Assembly: GCF_965363235.1 (NCBI RefSeq)
Contig: NC_134844.1
Span: forward strand, 54,184,872-54,248,871
DNA: 64,000 bases
Direction of reading: 5' to 3'
DNA from: Mytilus galloprovincialis
Taxonomy: Eukaryota > Mollusca > Bivalvia > Mytilida > Mytilidae
In this document: positions 48,510-61,589 of the stretch, in pieces
Layout of the letters: every line of letters begins with the position of its first letter
Numbering within the stretch: position 1 is the stretch's first letter
Notes under the pieces: model-generated
The model's database searches: none
Seen by the model: only the letters and a program-made list of their open reading frames with translations
Told to the model about the DNA's origin: nothing
Position numbers and translations under genes: made by a program

Positions 48510-49604
48510 GACAAAAAATAGGACTGACACTGATATCAGCTGAAACCTTGCGACTTTCAAATGTGAGACAAATAAAATCTATCTAAACAAATATAGTGTT
48601 TGAACGGAACTGTGATGTCTTTGTATAGTTTGATCATTCGGAAGACTGTAAAAAAATAAACAAGTTGCTAAATAGAAGATTGATGAACTCCAATGTTACT
48701 AAATAACGTTTCTACTTATATATTTGATATACAAACATTCCATATGTAAATATGAATCAAGCAGATAATAAAAACGATACACGCAACCAAACGTTTACCT
48801 TAGAATTGTGGAGTTCCGAGTAAATCGATCAAAACTGTCAAACACAACAGCGATACAAAATGCAAAAAAAAAACAACATTGAAAACACAATCCTCGTACA
48901 ATTTCACGAGCACCTTTTTGATATACATTATTACCTGTCTGACAGTTATAAAGCCAGTATCCTTGTAAAAATTCAAACACACTAGCTTATCCCAATGTAT
49001 GTCCAATACATTATTGATTGTATAATGTGTACTTAGGCCTGGTCTGTACAATCGCGTTACCACCTTCAACACTTTTTGTAAGCACAAACTAAAAGACCGT
49101 ATAGAAATTATCTAAGTTGGCTTGATTTATTTGCCTCTAAATTCAATGATTACACATTATCTAAATGAAACATTGCAGATCACTGATACTTTCGATTGCG
49201 TGTTAAGTTTCATGACAAAAAAAATATTAACATTATTCTTAATCTCCTTATTTTTGTGATATCGTAATAGATTTTAGTTTAAACATATTTTATTTGAAAA
49301 ACGATTGCAGTTTTACAAAAATGGATTCGGATATAATATTGTTCATATCTTAACCTGTCTCGTTGTCAACAGAAAAAAAGGAAAAGACTGTTATTCAAAG
49401 GGTAACAAAAAAAAAACCCGTCATCAAGCCTTGTGTATCAGACTGTATTCAACAAATCCGAGATAAAGAAGAAGCCAATATAGGCAAAAAGTGATTTGAT
49501 ACTAAAATGACCCAACATATTTTCTAGTGTTAAAGTTATCGTGGACATAGGAATACTTATGACACCAAAGTAGGAAATGCTGACTGCTATCTATTCTGCC
49601 ACAT

Positions 49605-50078
49605 ATACATAAAATTGAGAAAGGAAATGGGCAATGTGTCAAAGCGACAACAACCTGACCATAGAGCAAACAACAGCCGAAGGCCACCAATTGGTCTTCA
49701 ATGTAGCGAGAAACTCACGCACCCGGAGGTGGTCTTCAGCTGGCCCCTTGAAAAATATGTATTCTAGTACAGTGATAATGGACGTCATACTACACTCCGA
49801 ATATACACAAGAAACTAAAATAAAAATAATACAAGACTAACAAAGGCCAGAGGATAGGCGCAAAATTGCGACGGGGTTAAACATGATTATGAGATCTCAA
49901 CCCTCCCCCTATACCTCTTGCCAATGTTTAAAATTAAACGCATAACAATACGCACATTAAAATTCAGTTCAAGAGAAGTCCGAGTCCGATGTCAGAAGAT
50001 GAAACAAAAGAAAATAAATAAAATGACAATAATACATAAATACCAACAGACTACTAGCAGTTAACTGACAGCTCCAGA
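49605..50078 (+). repeat. Dispersed repeat R3, second copy
   Basis: Homologous to 13490-13990, nested in the GACGTC-rich element. Confidence 0.75.
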
Positions 50079-52449
50079 ATGTTTTCAATTTCCGTGAGCT
50101 TTCTATTAAATATATGTTCATTCTAACTATTGTCATCTAATGTAACACATGCCTGGCATGATTTTTTTTTCGATTAGTTAAGACTACAAACAATTGGATG
50201 TCCCTTTGACCATTCATGGCTTCAGATTGGACGTCGATTAAGTATTAAAATATTGGACGTAGGTTAGGGAATGTGACGTCAGATATGGACGTCGATTCGA
50301 GGAACGGACGTCGATAAGAGGTCGAACGTCGATCTGAATCTAACATATATACGCGTATTAACATGATTGGTTTGCTTAAAATATCATAACAGATAAGAAG
50401 AAATGGCACTTGTTTCCGAATAATACATGATGGTTTTTCTAGAATCAAAGTAAGCAAATAAACCGTCCTGGTACATGTCGTCTTAAGAACTTATTTCACT
50501 TACTATTACATAGACTATTGTGTATTTTTCTCTGAATGGTAAACAACATATACATGTAGACCTGTAACTGATTTTTCGTTAATAATTGGCAGATATATTT
50601 TTACTTATTCAGATAAAAAAAAAACTGTGCTCATATGGTCCTTTTAATTCCTGTTTTGTTTGTTGAAATTTCTTGGTATTTATAAATGTTTTGATGAGAG
50701 AAATGCGTGAATTAGTTTTACATTATTTTGCATATCTGCTCACCATTCACTTATAGAAAGAAGTAGGTATGCAAACATTCCTCAACAATAAAAAGTTGTA
50801 TAAGTTAGACAATACTTGATCATGGTTTATGAAGATTTAAAGCCCAAGGTATGGGTAAGTAAGTTTTGAAATATGGTTAACAAATAATGAAGAGTAAAAA
50901 TCAGAACTGAACATATTGAAGCCATTGATACCAACAATAATTTTCCAAATCCTCCCCTAAAGGCTTATGAATTTGAGAATTGATCTCAGGAGATGATTAT
51001 TATCCACCCCGTTTCTATCACATGAGAGAAGAGAATAAAAGATAAACGACAAAAAGGCATAAACCGGTCAGCAAAACACAACCAGAAACTGAAAGAAAAA
51101 TTAATGATTTGTAAAGTGACGTCCCTGGCTTGCATGCCTCAGACAATTGCTGATATGCATTACCCACGAGGATACCTACTATCCTACTATTGACGATACC
51201 TAAATAATAGTTCTAACAAGTTCTACATGAATGTTCATTTGATGATATCTGCATTGTTTTGATGTAAAAGTCCCCACTGATTTTGTACGTATCATGAGGA
51301 AAAGTATAACTCCATATGATTCTCATTTAAATTAACTCTATAAACTATGTTACTTGTTTTTACATCCTTTTGATATATCTAGTTATATCTATACGCTTAA
51401 TATCAATTACTATTATTATAAATTATAATTCCAGTGTTTACCAATACCTTATAGTCCAAAATAAAGGCAACAGTAGTATGCCACTGTTAAAAGTCATAAA
51501 TCGATGAGAGAAAACAAAGACAAACAGACAAATAATAGTACACAAAACACAGCATAGAAAACTAAAGACTTAGCAACAGGAACCCCACAAAACGTGTAAT
51601 CCCAGGCGCTCCCGGAGGGTAAGCAAATCCTGCTTCACATGTGGCACCCTTCGTGTTACTTGTGTTATTACAAATCCGGTTAATAGTCTAATTCGTGAAA
51701 AGAGAAAGGGACTGTAGTTAAGACATAAGTTTTGTTTTTTCTTGAAAATATTTATTAAAAAATGCAACTACTATAATTTGTTTAAATTGCATAATAGCAT
51801 GATTTATATCTTGCTAAAAGTTAAGACACTATAGGGTTACATGTATCTTTTTAATCTGTTCATTCTCAATTTCAAATCTCAGAGGTTTCAAAGTTTTTTA
51901 GAATATGTTTATAAATATTGAAAATTTGCACTTCTATTGTGTGCACTTTTTAATTTGCTCAGTCTTGAGAACGGTTAATCCAAATTAATGCGATTGTGTT
52001 CCTGGTCACAATATACATTTGTTTGATACATTTTAGATTGAACAGGGAGGAGTTCATTTTTTTTTCTTTAATCAATTTTGAGAATTAAATTACACTAGTG
52101 TTATAATCAATTGGACCCAATTCATCTATAAATAGGACAAATAGTGCATTTTGAAGGATATGGTCATATATTTTTTCTGCAACATATACATGTGGACAAC
52201 AATGTGTATCATAAACCATTGAATGTATACCTGTAGTACTATAGATTTAACCTACTTGGGTGAAGCATAGTCACTTTCATCACTTCAATTTGTGTAGTTT
52301 TAAACCTTTGAAGACTGATATCAATGATCGAATTATTAATACTCCAATGCATTTCGTTTTTCAAATTGTTTCTTATCCAACGTACAATTTGTACCTGAAG
52401 ATTATTTTATATAAATGTGTTGTTGTTCACATCATTGTTTTACATAAGA

Positions 52450-52990
52450 AAATAAGAAATGGTATGATTACCAATGAGAAAAAAATCCTCCAGAAATCAA
52501 AAGACGTAGAAACTAACAACTTAAGATAACCGTATGGCCATAAGCAATGAGCTAAAATTCATACATCTTTAGCAGCTATAAAGACCCCAAAAATGACAAA
52601 TGTAAACCATTCTAAACGTGGAAAATAGGCCTGTTATTTGGATGGAGAGTTGTACCCATTGGCACTCACGCCACATCGTCCTATATCTGATCTATAAACA
52701 AAACAATGAAAGAAAAAAAATAATAATATTCAGCAATAAACGGCAATTGAATTACAGGCTTCTGACTTGGGACATGCACGTAAAGAATTTGGAAGGGTTC
52801 AACAAGTTTGCTGGCGCCGTAACTCTTCCCCTACCCTGGGATAGTGATGTAAGAATACAACATAATAACACAGTATAAAAATCCGTTGAAATACGCATAA
52901 CTCGTACGACTAAAACTATGACAAAACACATACCAGACGTGCACAGGTATCTATACATCCAAACAAAAAAGACAGTACATTATGCATCTG
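52450..52990 (-). repeat. Dispersed repeat R1 (inverted) with the near-empty Ngaro site
   Basis: Uninterrupted R1 copy. 'gggatagtg' at 52838-52846 is the sequence that in Y1 abuts the Ngaro B2 repeat. The following 167 bp is missing in Y1; it lies between two ATGTA words. Confidence 0.75.
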
Positions 52991-54589
52991 AGTAAAAAAT
53001 CAATCAGTACAACATGTACAAATCCAACTTTCAATAGATTTAGCACACATACGTCATTTACAGTTCGAGAAAAACAAGAGTCTGTGTAATATCAAAATAC
53101 AGGTATCGATATATTGTAGAGCTTTGAATGTGCTTATTCGTATACAATAATATTTAGTTTTATCTTAATTCGCTTATTTCAAAGAAAACAGTTATACCTA
53201 TAATTCCATATTCGAAGATCTAATTCCAGTGTTGATAAGCCTTTAGAATCATTAAAATTTATTCGGATCGTATCTAAATTTCTGGGCATCCAATGTGATA
53301 TTCTGTTTTAAATAAGTTTAACAGGTACAGCCAAACTTCCAAACCAAATCTTTGTATCTATGAAGAATTTAGTAAAGGTTTCAAGTTATTAGGTTAAACG
53401 AAATCTCTGAAGGTATACTTCACCAGTAAAACATAGAGTACGTTCTTATTTCCAAAATGTATATACATGTTATCAAGGAGTACATTAACAGCTTCAATCA
53501 TGGCGTCACAACTCCAGTAAGAAAATTAGCAAATTAATCTGTCTAAGCTTATTAGAGAAGAAGGCTTTGAAAATAAAAATCAACACTTTATAAATTGTAT
53601 GCGTCTGACATGTCTGAAGCACTTTTTTATTTATCTACTTCAGGAACGCTCAAAAACAGATTTTACATTATGTTTTTCAATATTTGATAGGGTAATATCC
53701 ATTGAATACCTTTCTGCCTGGACGATTTCGGTGGTCAATATACAATGAAATTTTAAGGTACGTTTGACCGATGTGACGTTCGTTACAAGATTGTAAGGAC
53801 AAAGTCTTGTTTGTATGCTATATCCCATATAACTGTCATTTATGTAACTTTTTCGTTTAGTATTAACTTATGCATGGTAAAATTTGATGCATTTATGTAT
53901 GTATGATTATATATAATATTTATTAAGTTGTTATAATAAAACATGTTAAAAGCGATTTTATAACGATCGCACAACACTAAATTGTGTTTGGTTGTTTCTA
54001 CGAAATTTAATTAAGAAATCTTTTTTATTTTCGGAGGAGTTAAACGAGGGAGAAGATAAGTAATCTGATTTAGAATACAAAGTAGGTCAAATGAAACATT
54101 CGTGTTAAACTACCAAATCAGTTGTATATCCACGCCGCGAACACGATCGATTCGGTAAGTTAGAAATAACTTCCTCGTCCGCCATTTTGGAATTTGGGTT
54201 GAACTACGACGGTAAGAATACATTTATCTCCTGTTTAATTCATAAAATGACTTGTTAACAATACATGTAAAATAAATATTCACGTGGTCGTATACTCTCA
54301 CGCTCGCTGCAAAACCAACAACATGTATTGAAGTGTTTAGTCGTTGCTAAGGAAATATTAGTACACATTGAATATTCGATGACCTGAAGAAACAAATTTC
54401 TTCTAGTCAACACACTATTATGAACCTACTGAGTTTTTGTTGATTTCTTGTCTTCACTAACTGTATTTTTTTAACCAACTATTCTTTGAACTGTTTTGAA
54501 ACTTTATTTTTTTAATTTATTTCGTTTTGAACGTTTGGTTCTCATTGCTGTTCAACTTTGTACTTGTTTTGGCTTTCGAGCTTTTTTCA

Positions 54590-55055
54590 ACTGAGCGTCA
54601 CTGGTTAGTTTTGTGTGGACGAAACGCACGTCTGGCGTATTAAATTTTAAACCTGGTGCCTTTTGTTAACTATTATTCGTGTGTTTCTCTGTCCTATATG
54701 TTCTCCAATTTATTTGTATTGTAGTCCTGTCATGTTATGTTCTCATTTTAATGTTATAGTTAACATTGCCATTAAAGCGGGAGGTTTGGCATGCCATAAC
54801 ACCAGGTTCAACCCACCCTATTTTTCTAAGAATGCCCTGTACCAAGTCAGGAAAATGGTCATTGTTACATTATATAGTTCATTTCTGTGTGTGTTACATT
54901 TCAATGTTGTGTTTCTGTTGTGTCGTTGTTCTCCTCTTATATTTGATGCGTTACCTTCAGTTTTAGTTTGTAGCCCGGATTTGTTTTCTTTTATCTCGAT
55001 CGATTTATGAGTTTCAAGCAGCAGTTTACTACTGTTGCCTTTACATGTTTATCTA
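54590..55055 (+). repeat. Dispersed repeat R2 with decayed hammerhead, Y2 copy
   Basis: Duplicate of 33040-33510. The hammerhead core is CTGGTTA with intact GAAA and an ACGCACGT stem III, so it is unlikely to cleave. Confidence 0.65.
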
Positions 55056-55870
55056 TTTAAACTTCTGACCAAATCCACAGAAATTTTCCATCGTTAAAAT
55101 AAATTTATAGATTCGCAAAATTGTAACGTGCGCTTCAAATTGAAAAATGATTGGTTAACCAAAATACATATCATTTCGATCGTTTGAAAGTATATCTGAA
55201 TTGTCTCGATATAAAAGTTTCTTGCTGTATAAAATTCTTTTTTTTATTATATTCGGACAAATTAAGTAAGTAAATTGTAAACCCTCGACGGAAACTACTT
55301 TCCTCCGCTTCTCGCTTTCGGGTTGCAATAAGCTTGCTATTGGACGAAAATATAGACAGTTAATAAGTCTAATACTATTGAGTCAATGTTACCTGAATTG
55401 TTAATAGACACTTGATTGGAGTGTTTGATCTTAAATGATGACGTATTACTCTTTTCTATACGTATGATTTGGGCAAAACTTAACGAGAAATTAAAAAAAA
55501 ACAAAAAAAACAAAAAAAACAACAGCAATACAAGATCAACAAAAAAGTTATTTTCATGAGCACTATTCTGGTCCTAAATGTTGGAGAGTATTCATTGAAT
55601 GAAACTGTATTGCCATAGCAAAAACATTGCTTTAGCAAAGTACAAGGTACACATGTTTATACATATATGACAACTATGACAGGACACAGGACACAGAGAA
55701 CAAATAGATAAATTAAATAATGCAGAAATAACTTGAAATGATAATAAACACATTTGTACAACGTATTTACGGATAATATGGTTAATGATGCACACATACC
55801 TAAGTGAGTGACATCAGCTCTTTAGAGTCTCTAGTTACGCTCAATATGCTATTCTTTACATTAACGATAA

Positions 55871-56844
55871 GGCAACAACCATTTTCTTATCTGGGGGGGC
55901 CTGGGATTTTTTTGAAAAAAATATTTTGATGGCCTAGCTGACTGAAGAAAAAAAAATGTTTTGCACTGTAGCTGAAAAAAAATTTATGCTGTCACCTGCT
56001 TGAAAAAAAATTTTGCACTGCTGAATTTGAGAATAGTGAAAATAACAACAGTTGAGACAGTGAAACAACAGATTATAAACATCTGTCCAGTCTACAGATT
56101 ACGCTAAGATTTCTATTTATACCTTATTACTTTTTGTATTTTCCTATAATAGTGTTTGATCCAGAAATATTTAAAAGCATTCCAAATCTCCCGCATGTAT
56201 GCTACTACATTAAGACATACTTAAAACTGCAACTTTTATAAACATGAAATGGTCATTTTATAACAGGGATAGATATGGTATCATAAGCAGTCTTTTAAAG
56301 TAGCCCTGATTGTGTATGACACAGACTTGTATACTGGTAGTATTTTCCTTTGTATCATTCTGTATCATTTTTTATACCTCTTTTTTCAATGGAATGTCAA
56401 TTATCATAGTTGGAAACAGTGGATGTTTATAATTTGGAGCTACTCACTCTTTGCCATTACATATGGCAATGGTGGCCACTTCAATTGCAGTATTAAAATT
56501 CAAGGACTGTGGTACCTGTATGACGGACTCAGAGAATATCATAATGTAGAAAGTGGGCTAAAAAAAACCAGAGACAACAGCCAATGCCAGGATATAGACA
56601 GAGCCATGCACTTTACATTTTACATCAATTAAAAAATTAAAATGAATTTTATGTAAATTTTATGGTTTTGAGAAAAAAAAATGTATTTCTGTTCCACATT
56701 ATAGGAATTTTTTTTTTGCTTTCCTTCTCATAAGAAAAAAAATATTTTATCGGAGGAAGGTTCTGAAAAAAAAAATTATGAACACAATAAAAATCCCAGC
56801 CCCCCCCCCCCCCCCCCCCCCCAGATAAGAAAATGGTTGTTGCC
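55871..56844. mobile_element. PIF/Harbinger-like non-autonomous element (TAA target duplication)
   Basis: Termini GGCAACAACCATTTTCTTAT and exact complement (56825-56844), continuing into a G-run on the left and a C-run on the right. TAA flanks both ends (55868-55870 and 56845-56847). Y1 has a single TAA there (34678-34680), so the insertion and its 3-bp duplication are proved by the paralogous empty site. TWA duplications and GG-starting ends fit PIF/Harbinger. The interior frame at 56312-56632 shows no transposase similarity. Confidence 0.82.
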
Positions 56845-58502
56845 TAACTATCTTATTCTCTACTTTTATAGATGTGCAAGATACACGTTAACAACGGAGG
56901 GCATACTCATTGATATATGAAAGAATACAGTTAACGTAAGAATTATTTTATATTTTATCAGATACCAGCTATATATGGGGTTTCTGTTCTAAAAGGATAC
57001 TGCTAATCAAATATCAATTATATATTGTATTGTTGTCAAACAAAATTTGATTAGTATGATGCTGTTTAAAGTCATATGAAACGAGTGACTGGTGAAAAAT
57101 AATGTTTATCCAATTCATGAACCAATGCATGTATATATCATAAACTTAGTCTTCTTTGCACGATTTTATCATTTTTCGCAAATAAATCGTATAATCATCA
57201 ATTATTTTTTCTCTCTGTCTGTTAAGATGTGAACATATCGCAGGTAATTAATTATCGTGTGTTGAAGCCGTAGTTTGCCAATTGTCACCTTATAGTAAAC
57301 AATCAACAAAGAAGCATGGATATTGAGCACGTGGATAACATGTCCATTTTTTTTCAAAATGTAGACAAATCAAAGAATTTTCTTCAGAAACAAGTATATA
57401 GATATAGGAAGATGTGGTGTGAGTGCCAATGAGACAACTCTCCATCCAAATAACAATTTTAAAAAAGTAAACCATTATAGGTCAATGTACGGCCTTCAAC
57501 ACGGAGCCAAACATGTGTACATCAGTTTTATGATAAAAAACTATTCGTTTAGTTTAAAAACATATGCATCATTTTTGTTTAATTTAAGGTTTCATATGAC
57601 AATGTATGACTTGAATGAAATATTTGTACAAAATATTCAGTTTATAATTTGATCTTTAAATTGATTTTTTTGTGATATGATTAAGAACTAATATTTATTG
57701 TAAGAAATTAATAGATAATGCAAAATTAAAAGAAAAAATGGATCAAAATCTTTGACCAGAACTTTCAAGAAGCACGCTAGGCAACATCGCTTGATAACTG
57801 TTGTCCCTTATTTCCCCAAATATTTGGATCACAAATATTTGAACAACTTGAAGTAACTATATATATAATATAATGCTATCCATTGTTTAGTCGTCAGCAA
57901 GGCCGACATATCATCATACAATAATTAAATCTTATGCTTAACAGATCCAAACAACGTGACCAATCGAATTCAACCCGATGAAATCATTTATATAAGTTTG
58001 AATATAAAAATTCTAAATTGTTATGGTCAGAAGTTAACCATGCCGGCAAAAGTAGATTATAATTTGGTCGGTTGGTTTTGCCAGACTTAAAGAATACTGC
58101 TCACGATTGCAAAAATTAAAAGGGCTGCAAAGTTTCATTTATTTCGTGCAGGATCAGTCTTTATACTTATAATATCGACTAAGACTGTCATCCAAGACGC
58201 TAGTATCAGTAAAATAATATATTCATGCAAACCAATACTTACATTTATCAATATAAAATATAGAGATCTGGTATGAATGTTAATGAGACAACTGTCCACC
58301 ATACACCACATGCAGTAGATGTTAGCAAAATTCACCGTAAGACCTTCACCAATGAACAAATTCCATACTGCATAGAAAGATATCAAAAGGCCCGAACAAG
58401 ACATAATGTTTAACAATTCAAACCGAAAACCCGTTTGCCCTTTCCTTCCAATAATAAAAATCATTCAAAATATACTCAGTAATCTTTTATTTATCTCTTA
58501 GA

Positions 58503-60032
58503 CTGACGGACAGAAAATTGTGTTCTGGATGTTTACGAGATGAAGAAGAAATCGAGGCTGAAGCATGGTGCAATGACTGCTTCAAAGAGGTCTGTAAGAC
58601 ATGCAGTAAAGTACACAAAAGATTTAATCCGCCACATAAATCTTCATCAGGTCAGTCATCTTAGTTCTTCTATTAAGACTGTGATGTCCATACTAATCAA
58701 AGGACAAAAGGCGTTAAAAGTGGGACCTCCTTTGCAGATCTTAAGAGTAGAATTAAACACTTAAACGAAATGTTCCCTGAATTGTTGAAGTGTCAAACTA
58801 AAGATGAAATAGAGTTTGATAGGCAAAGAGATAAATTCCTCCAACAGATTTATACCACCAGACAGCAGATAAACAATCATCTAGATCAAATTTAAAAGGA
58901 AACCGTAGACGAATTGAATAAACAGTACAAAAAAATCAAACACAAAATGGATGAGGCAAAGCGTAAAACACAGAAAGGACTCGAGGCAGTAGCAACATGG
59001 ATAAATGAATTGGCATCGATAGAAAGCATCAGTAATGAAGTACTTTTGTTTCAGACAATCAAAGTAATGGATAATAAAACACACATAGAAGAAAGCAATA
59101 TTTACGAGCTGAATAAGCAACACAAAATAGAATTTGATCTATTTGATACAAACGATCTTCCCAAGGTACTTAAGTCGATTGGAAAGATTTCACTTACAGA
59201 AAATCAAATGCATATACACGCATAACAGCACAATTTACAACAAATTCAAGAACCAGTTAAGTCAATGGAAGGAGAAATACAACAATCTAATTTGTTTGAA
59301 ACATCAGTATTAGGATCAGGTGTTGAAATAGAAAACGGTTGTTTTGTAGCCGGAAAGAGACTACTCTTGCAACAATACGACTCACAACACATCTATGTAT
59401 GTCGATATGATGGGAATGATGTACACATGATAACATTAGAACATAAATCAAAGGATGTCGCTATGATCGACGATAATCAGGCAATAGTAACTTTAGGACC
59501 GAAAGGATTCCAGATCTTAGATATAACAACACTTACCTTAGGGAGATGTATCAAACCTAAAGGAATAGGATGCTATGTTGTGACATGTAGTAATGATCAG
59601 ATATGGACAGATGCAGAAACTATTTGTCAGATTGATATCAGTGGTAAGATACTACGTAGTATAACAATAAAGAATCATGTACAGACCTTTTGTATAGACA
59701 ACGATAGCAACATATACTTTACTACAAGTAATATCGGCGACAATAACGTATACCGTGTAACACCTGACGGACAGGAGTGTATATTCTATAGTCATTCTGA
59801 TCTAATTACCCCTTGGGGTATCGACGTAGATGACAAGGGCAATGTTTATGTAGGTGCAAGGGGGTCTAAAAATATACACAGAATATCATCTGATGGAAAA
59901 GATCATCAAATCATTCTGGCAAAGAACGATGGAATAAATGGTCCGTGGGGTTTATGTTACAACAGGAAAACGAAACAACTCCTCGTTGTCAACAACAATC
60001 AGAAAAGTGTCGCCATATTTAATTTACCCTAA
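58503..60032 (+). pseudogene. B-box/NHL-like pseudogene (Y2 paralogue of 36438-38096)
   Basis: Collinear with the intact gene, but the start codon is CTG (58503) and three deletions (8, 13 and about 99 bp, net 120) remove most of B-box 2. TAA codons stand at 58893-58895 in the coiled coil and 59223-59225 before the propeller. The propeller part (59265-60032; 255 codons) remains open. B-box 1 is still recognisable (CSGC ... CNDC ... CKTC). The putative promoter has lost its TATA-like box. A truncated propeller-only product from an internal ATG at 59265 cannot be excluded. Confidence 0.88.
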
Positions 60033-61126
60033 GTTTAGTTTTAATGCAGAGGATTTTATTACATATGATTTATACATGTTTATAATAGGTAATAATTATT
60101 TTGATAATTTTTGGAAATATGTTTCAACATTTGTAATTAACAGCATTACGAGACAAAATATGAAAAGATTTGATGTGTTTTTTTTTTTATCATTACACAT
60201 GTTATAAGGCAGTTTGATATTTACACTATGAGTTGGTCACTTAATATTCACCACAATGTGAACATTTGGTAGGGGTTGTTGGTTTAAGATGGAACTTAGT
60301 ACTATGATGTTTAAATCCATATGATTCTTCAAAAATAGAAATTGAATTATTATAGGTTGCATAACCAGTTAGAATAAGGTATTTTTTAAATATCAACTCG
60401 AGTTTTCTTTTATTAATACTTTCAGTTTTTAAATTAGAAAATGAGAGTTGATATTAAACGACATCCAATTCTCACGAGTTGCTAAACATATTTTTGTTAA
60501 AGTCAGCACTCTCTTTGAGATCAAGCTAAAAATTTAGCAAATTTTTGATCTAGTCTTTTGCAGATACCAGTAGGACGGAATATGTCCTGTTCCGCCATCA
60601 AAATTTTACATTTGACATTTCAAAACTTTGTATGCTTCAGAATGTAATTCAGTTTGACAAAAAAGATTTTCAGGTGAAAAGTTTGAGTGTTTTGTATACT
60701 ATTGAAGAAATGACATATGTTCGTCGCCGTGGACGAATTGTACATCGTCTTTACTATTGAAAATTATCAATGACATAACGAATTGCAAATGGAAAGGTCA
60801 CAATATCGTCACATGATGCTGGATAAGGCAATCAGTTGAGCGCAGTTGCTGTATCATTTTTTGTATCACACGCAGCGTGCAATTTGAGGTGTGATACGGC
60901 AGATATCTCTACATGCAAGAATAAGATAACAGATCACAACCATCATGGACATTATAATATATAATTGGTACGAATTCGAATATACTGACATTTGATATAT
61001 CTATAACTTGAAGCATAACTTTTCTTTTCAATTATGTAATGTGTATTAGTCAATACACAATAAGATGTTAAGCTAAATTACATGTTGACATAGGACCATT
61101 TGAATGTAAGTAACAGTTATGTCATC
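60033..61126. other. 3' flank of the pseudogene and spacer
   Basis: Homologous to 38097-38775 up to about 60605, then unrecognised sequence. Confidence 0.5.
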
Positions 61127-61266
61127 CACAGAATAGGAACTAGTAGACAACGTGATTCTCATTGTGCACAAATTAGTAACTAGTAGTCAATATAATTCTT
61201 AACTTGCACAAATTAGTAACTAGTAGTCTATTATATTGTTACCATGCACAAATTAGTAACTAGAGG
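61127..61266 (+). repeat. 40-bp minisatellite, about 3.5 copies
   Basis: Units begin at 61127, 61167, 61207 and 61247 with CACAAATTAGTAACTAGTAG. The period is exactly 40 bp. Confidence 0.9.
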
Positions 61267-61589
61267 TTTTTGAAGTCGAATTCTTCGTGATACTTTTTTT
61301 TCTGAATGTTTTTTTCATTTGCATGAGGCAAGAAAACCGCAGCGTCTCAGTGCAAATCCCCTTTTCCCACACCATGCACACAGACTGATGCAAACATGTC
61401 ATCCTCCAATTGTCAGATTCCAAAACATTGCTTTTAATTTAGTTTGTATACTTTTTTTTAAAATTAAAAATATTCTTCCAAAAAAAATGAAAACAACACT
61501 TAATTAATATCATGCGTCCGAATTTTCTGGATTTACTTTTATCGAGAACGTCCAAAGCCCAAGCGGAGCATTTGAAGGCCAAAGATGTA

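Larger units (their letters stand above)
47956..50344. mobile_element. GACGTC-rich inverted-repeat element, member 2
   Basis: Same family as 44639-46126: the left end GTAAGACTCCGATCGACGTC and the inverse right end GTTAGATTCAGATCGACGTT, with GACGTC words near both ends (47965-48130 and 50225-50335). ATATAT lies on both sides (47950-47955 and 50345-50350). It has absorbed a hammerhead repeat (48138-48509) and an R3 copy (49605-50078). No transposase. Confidence 0.7.
50490..60605 (+). repeat. Segmental duplication block Y, copy 2
   Basis: Collinear with Y1 (18690-21428 and 31502-38775) but without the Ngaro element. It carries its own Harbinger-like insertion (55871-56844) and a pseudogenised B-box gene. 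Confidence 0.9.
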
